Shown: positions 61,903-64,000 of the stretch, piece after piece
Numbering within the stretch: position 1 is the stretch's first letter
Layout: each line of letters begins with the position of its first letter
NCBI GenBank assembly: GCA_047972995.1
Contig: JBKEBD010000004.1
Coordinates: 62,001-126,000, forward strand
Origin: JBKEDC01 sp047972995
GTDB taxonomy: Bacteria; Bacteroidota; Bacteroidia; Bacteroidales; Prolixibacteraceae
Reading direction: 5' to 3'
Length of the DNA stretch: 64,000 nt
Position numbers and translations under genes: made by a program
The notes under the pieces: generated by a model
The model's database searches: none
The model's input: the letters and a program-made list of their open reading frames with translations, nothing else
Told to the model about the DNA's origin: nothing

Positions 61903-63999
61903 TTAATAGCTTTGACTACTTCCGCCAAAATCCATTTCATTTTCACCTAGGTGTTCTTTCTTCTCCTTGTAATTATTCAATTTATAACTTAAAGTTAATT
62001 GCACTACGCGAGGCTGTGGAGAAAAGTCAAACTCTTGATAGAACCCCTCACCACTGCTTGTTCCTCGCCACCCTCCTGTACCAAATATATCTTGAATGCT
62101 TAAGGTTGCAGAAAGTTTATTCTTAAACAAATCTTGCTTATACGAAAGGTTGGTAAATACTGTACCTTCTCTATCGCCTTGTGCAGAAACCGAAGGACCA
62201 CGATAAGAAGCCATGATTTGCATTCGGCTAGATTTCGAAAATTTAAAAGTTGCATTTAATTGACCATCTAGGTTAGTGCTCGATTTATCAACATACACCC
62301 CATCAACTTGCGTGCTCAACATATATTGATACACCGAAACACTTCCGTTTAAGGTTAACCATTTCAACACATCCACATTTGCCATCACTTCACCTCCCAA
62401 CGATTTATCATCGCCCGAGTTTACCACCTGCTGTACCATTACACCATCTTCACGAAGCGAGCTAATGTGGTCGATTTTATCTTGTGTGCTACGGTAGAAT
62501 GCCTCAACAGAAAGGAATGATGTTCCGAATTTCTGCATCAAACCGATGTCAAATGAGTTGGTGTACTCCGGCGTTAAATCGGGGTTACCCTTGCGAATTG
62601 TGGTTTGGTTCATGTATGATTCAAAAGGATTTAAATCCCAACCACGAGGGCGGTCAATACGCTTACTATAACTACCCATCACTTGAGTTTTTTCGCCTAA
62701 ATCGTATGATAAATGCGCCGAAGGAAACCAATCTAAACGATCAACCACCGATTCATTATCATTGGCATCGGCAATCACACGATTGGTGTATTCTGCACGC
62801 AATCCTGCCATGTAAGACAATCCGCCCCAACTGTTTGAATAGGTGCCATAAAGCGAATGAATTTGACGATTAAAATCCATGTAGTTCGACAAATCTAAAT
62901 CGCCATCGCTATTATATCCGGTGTAGCCATAGGTTTCATCTTCTATGCGAATGCGAGCTTGATAACCAGCTTCTAACTTTCCGTTTAAGCCTAGCGGACG
63001 AGTATAATCTACCTTAGCGCGCACATCTTGACTTGTTTCGCTTTCCACCGATGTCATGTTCAACACATAGTCATTCGTGAGATTATGATTGTTGTCGTAA
63101 TATTGCTCTAACTGTGTAGATGCATCATCGCCATCGCGATAACGATAGAACAAACTGGCTTCTAACTTGTGTGTATTTTCATCATTGAAATTATGCGTTA
63201 AGCTAGCTGTTAATGCACCGTAGTTGCTTGTTCTATCACCAATTTCATCTTCAAAGGTGTTGTATTGGTCAAGCAAATTGCCCGCTGCATCTTTAAAAGC
63301 GTAGTAGTTGTCGCCGCCACCATTTTGTTTCATTTGGAAGCGACCTAACTTGGCATTAAATCCTAAAGTGGTTTTATCCGACAGATAAAAATCTGACCCC
63401 AATTTCATGGAATACCCACCACGCGAATGGCTTCTCTCGCCTTCTGTGTCTTGAATGTTTGTGCCACCATCGCTATCGTAAGTTTCACGATACATATCGC
63501 CATTGCCAATAAATGCACGGTTATTGTAGTCCAATCCGAACGTAAGCAATCGTTTAGAATTACGGTGATTCAACGTAAAATCGCCACGATAACTACCATT
63601 GGTTGCCCCCATTACATTGAAAATTCCATCGAAACCATTCAACGCATCTTTCTTAGTTACCAAGTTCAAGATACCTCCCATACCATCGGGGTCATATTTT
63701 GCCGATGGGTTGGTAATAATTTCAATATTTTCAAGTGCCGAAGCTGGAATTTGCTGCAACGCATCGCTTGCATCGAGTGCCGTAGGACGACCATCGATAA
63801 GCACGGTGAAATTGCTCGACCCACGCACCGAAACATTGCCTTCAATATCGACCTGCACCGATGGCGTATTTTCCAACACATCAACCGCAGTACCACCGGC
63901 TGCATTAATATCTTGCGCCACGTTCACCACCTTCTTATCTACTTTATATTGCACGCGTTGTCTGTCTGCCACAACTTCCACGCCTTCCAACTCGGTGTT
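61903..63999 (-). CDS. Outer-membrane beta-barrel receptor (TonB-dependent family), 5' part missing
   Basis: The frame is open to the window edge, so the start and the signal peptide lie beyond. The visible part begins NTELEGVEVVADRQRVQYKVDKKVVNV and continues with the plug (ENTPSVQVDIEGNVSVRGSSNFTVLIDGRP in pieces, then IEIITNPSAKYDPDGMGGILNLVTKK). A barrel with many Tyr/Asp/Asn-rich strands follows, and the C-terminus is DFGGSSQSY. This is the 'outer membrane beta-barrel protein' type of TonB-dependent receptor, often preceded by a carboxypeptidase-regulatory domain. Substrate unknown. Confidence 0.88.
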   Translation of the reverse strand, partial: NTELEGVEVVADRQRVQYKVDKKVVNVAQDINAAGGTAVDVLENTPSVQVDIEGNVSVRGSSNFTVLIDGRPTALDASDALQQIPASALENIEIITNPSAKYDPDGMGGILNLVTKKDALNGFDGIFNVMGATNGSYRGDFTLNHRNSKRLLTFGLDYNNRAFIGNGDMYRETYDSDGGTNIQDTEGERSHSRGGYSMKLGSDFYLSDKTTLGFNAKLGRFQMKQNGGGDNYYAFKDAAGNLLDQYNTFEDEIGDRTSNYGALTASLTHNFNDENTHKLEASLFYRYRDGDDASTQLEQYYDNNHNLTNDYVLNMTSVESETSQDVRAKVDYTRPLGLNGKLEAGYQARIRIEDETYGYTGYNSDGDLDLSNYMDFNRQIHSLYGTYSNSWGGLSYMAGLRAEYTNRVIADANDNESVVDRLDWFPSAHLSYDLGEKTQVMGSYSKRIDRPRGWDLNPFESYMNQTTIRKGNPDLTPEYTNSFDIGLMQKFGTSFLSVEAFYRSTQDKIDHISSLREDGVMVQQVVNSGDDKSLGGEVMANVDVLKWLTLNGSVSVYQYMLSTQVDGVYVDKSSTNLDGQLNATFKFSKSSRMQIMASYRGPSVSAQGDREGTVFTNLSYKQDLFKNKLSATLSIQDIFGTGGWRGTSSGEGFYQEFDFSPQPRVVQLTLSYKLNNYKEKKEHLGENEMDFGGSSQSY

Positions 64000-64000
64000 T

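Noticed and set aside
1..64000. CRISPR array, tRNA or rRNA genes
   Set aside because: No regularly spaced identical repeats with unique spacers, and no cloverleaf or rRNA-like sequence was noticed. The 7- and 8-bp ladders are too short in period for CRISPR.

Overview
The window is chromosomal DNA of a Bacteroidota bacterium, most likely of the order Bacteroidales or a close relative. The evidence is the abundance of TAnnTTTG-type -7 promoter elements, the TonB-dependent receptors with a carboxypeptidase-regulatory-like N-terminal domain, a bifunctional aspartokinase/homoserine dehydrogenase followed by an ApgM-type homoserine kinase and ThrC, a Bat (aerotolerance) operon, and AT-rich intergenic DNA with poor Shine-Dalgarno sequences. 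I do not assign a genus. I see no rRNA, tRNA or CRISPR array.

Layout. 1-3.3 kb, plus strand: 3' end of a RelA/SpoT homologue, a Fur-family regulator and purA. 3.3-16.2 kb, minus strand: glutamate synthase (gltB, gltD), argH, an OmpP1/FadL porin, a LemA-TPM-TPM cluster, a decayed two-gene GNAT cassette and dapF. 16.2-25 kb: a ruined WYL-type regulator, rubrerythrin, an NAD(P)-binding protein, a META-domain lipoprotein, lptG-tgt, a small lipoprotein and dnaK. 25-27 kb: a scar made of an excisionase-like gene, an integrase cut after 111 codons, an orphan signal-peptide fragment and a broken lipoprotein gene. 27-38 kb, minus strand: thrC, homoserine kinase and thrA (split by an in-frame amber codon), then recA, bcp, a large surface lipoprotein and an aminotransferase; ald is on the plus strand. 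39.4-46.4 kb: a mini-element, a GH3 beta-glucosidase tail, and the Bat operon (moxR, DUF58, a small membrane protein, batA, a batB/batC fusion, batD). 46.8-49.5 kb: leuS. 49.6-59.3 kb: two paralogous TonB-dependent receptors around three lipoprotein genes, one an extracellular endonuclease I. 59.5-64 kb: a mini-element, a ComEC-like channel without a nuclease domain, and the 3' part of another outer-membrane beta-barrel receptor.

How the genes work together. Much of the window is core nitrogen and amino-acid metabolism (gltBD, argH, thrABC, dapF, ald, aminotransferase), information processing (leuS, tgt, recA, dnaK) and envelope work (lptG, Bat, FadL, receptors). The receptor/endonuclease cluster looks like a surface system that cuts and imports something, plausibly DNA-derived nutrients. 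ComEC lies next to it but is separately transcribed.

The most unusual layer is small-scale. (1) A 36-bp palindromic element occurs twice, and one copy sits inside a lipoprotein gene, which reads seamlessly when exactly those 36 bp are removed. (2) Two different ~185-220 bp mini-elements have 19-20 bp terminal inverted repeats. (3) Intergenic tracts have a strict 7-bp or 8-bp period, mostly in gaps between co-directional genes. (4) Several genes are decaying. All assignments come from reading the sequence and from remembered family features; no database search was run.
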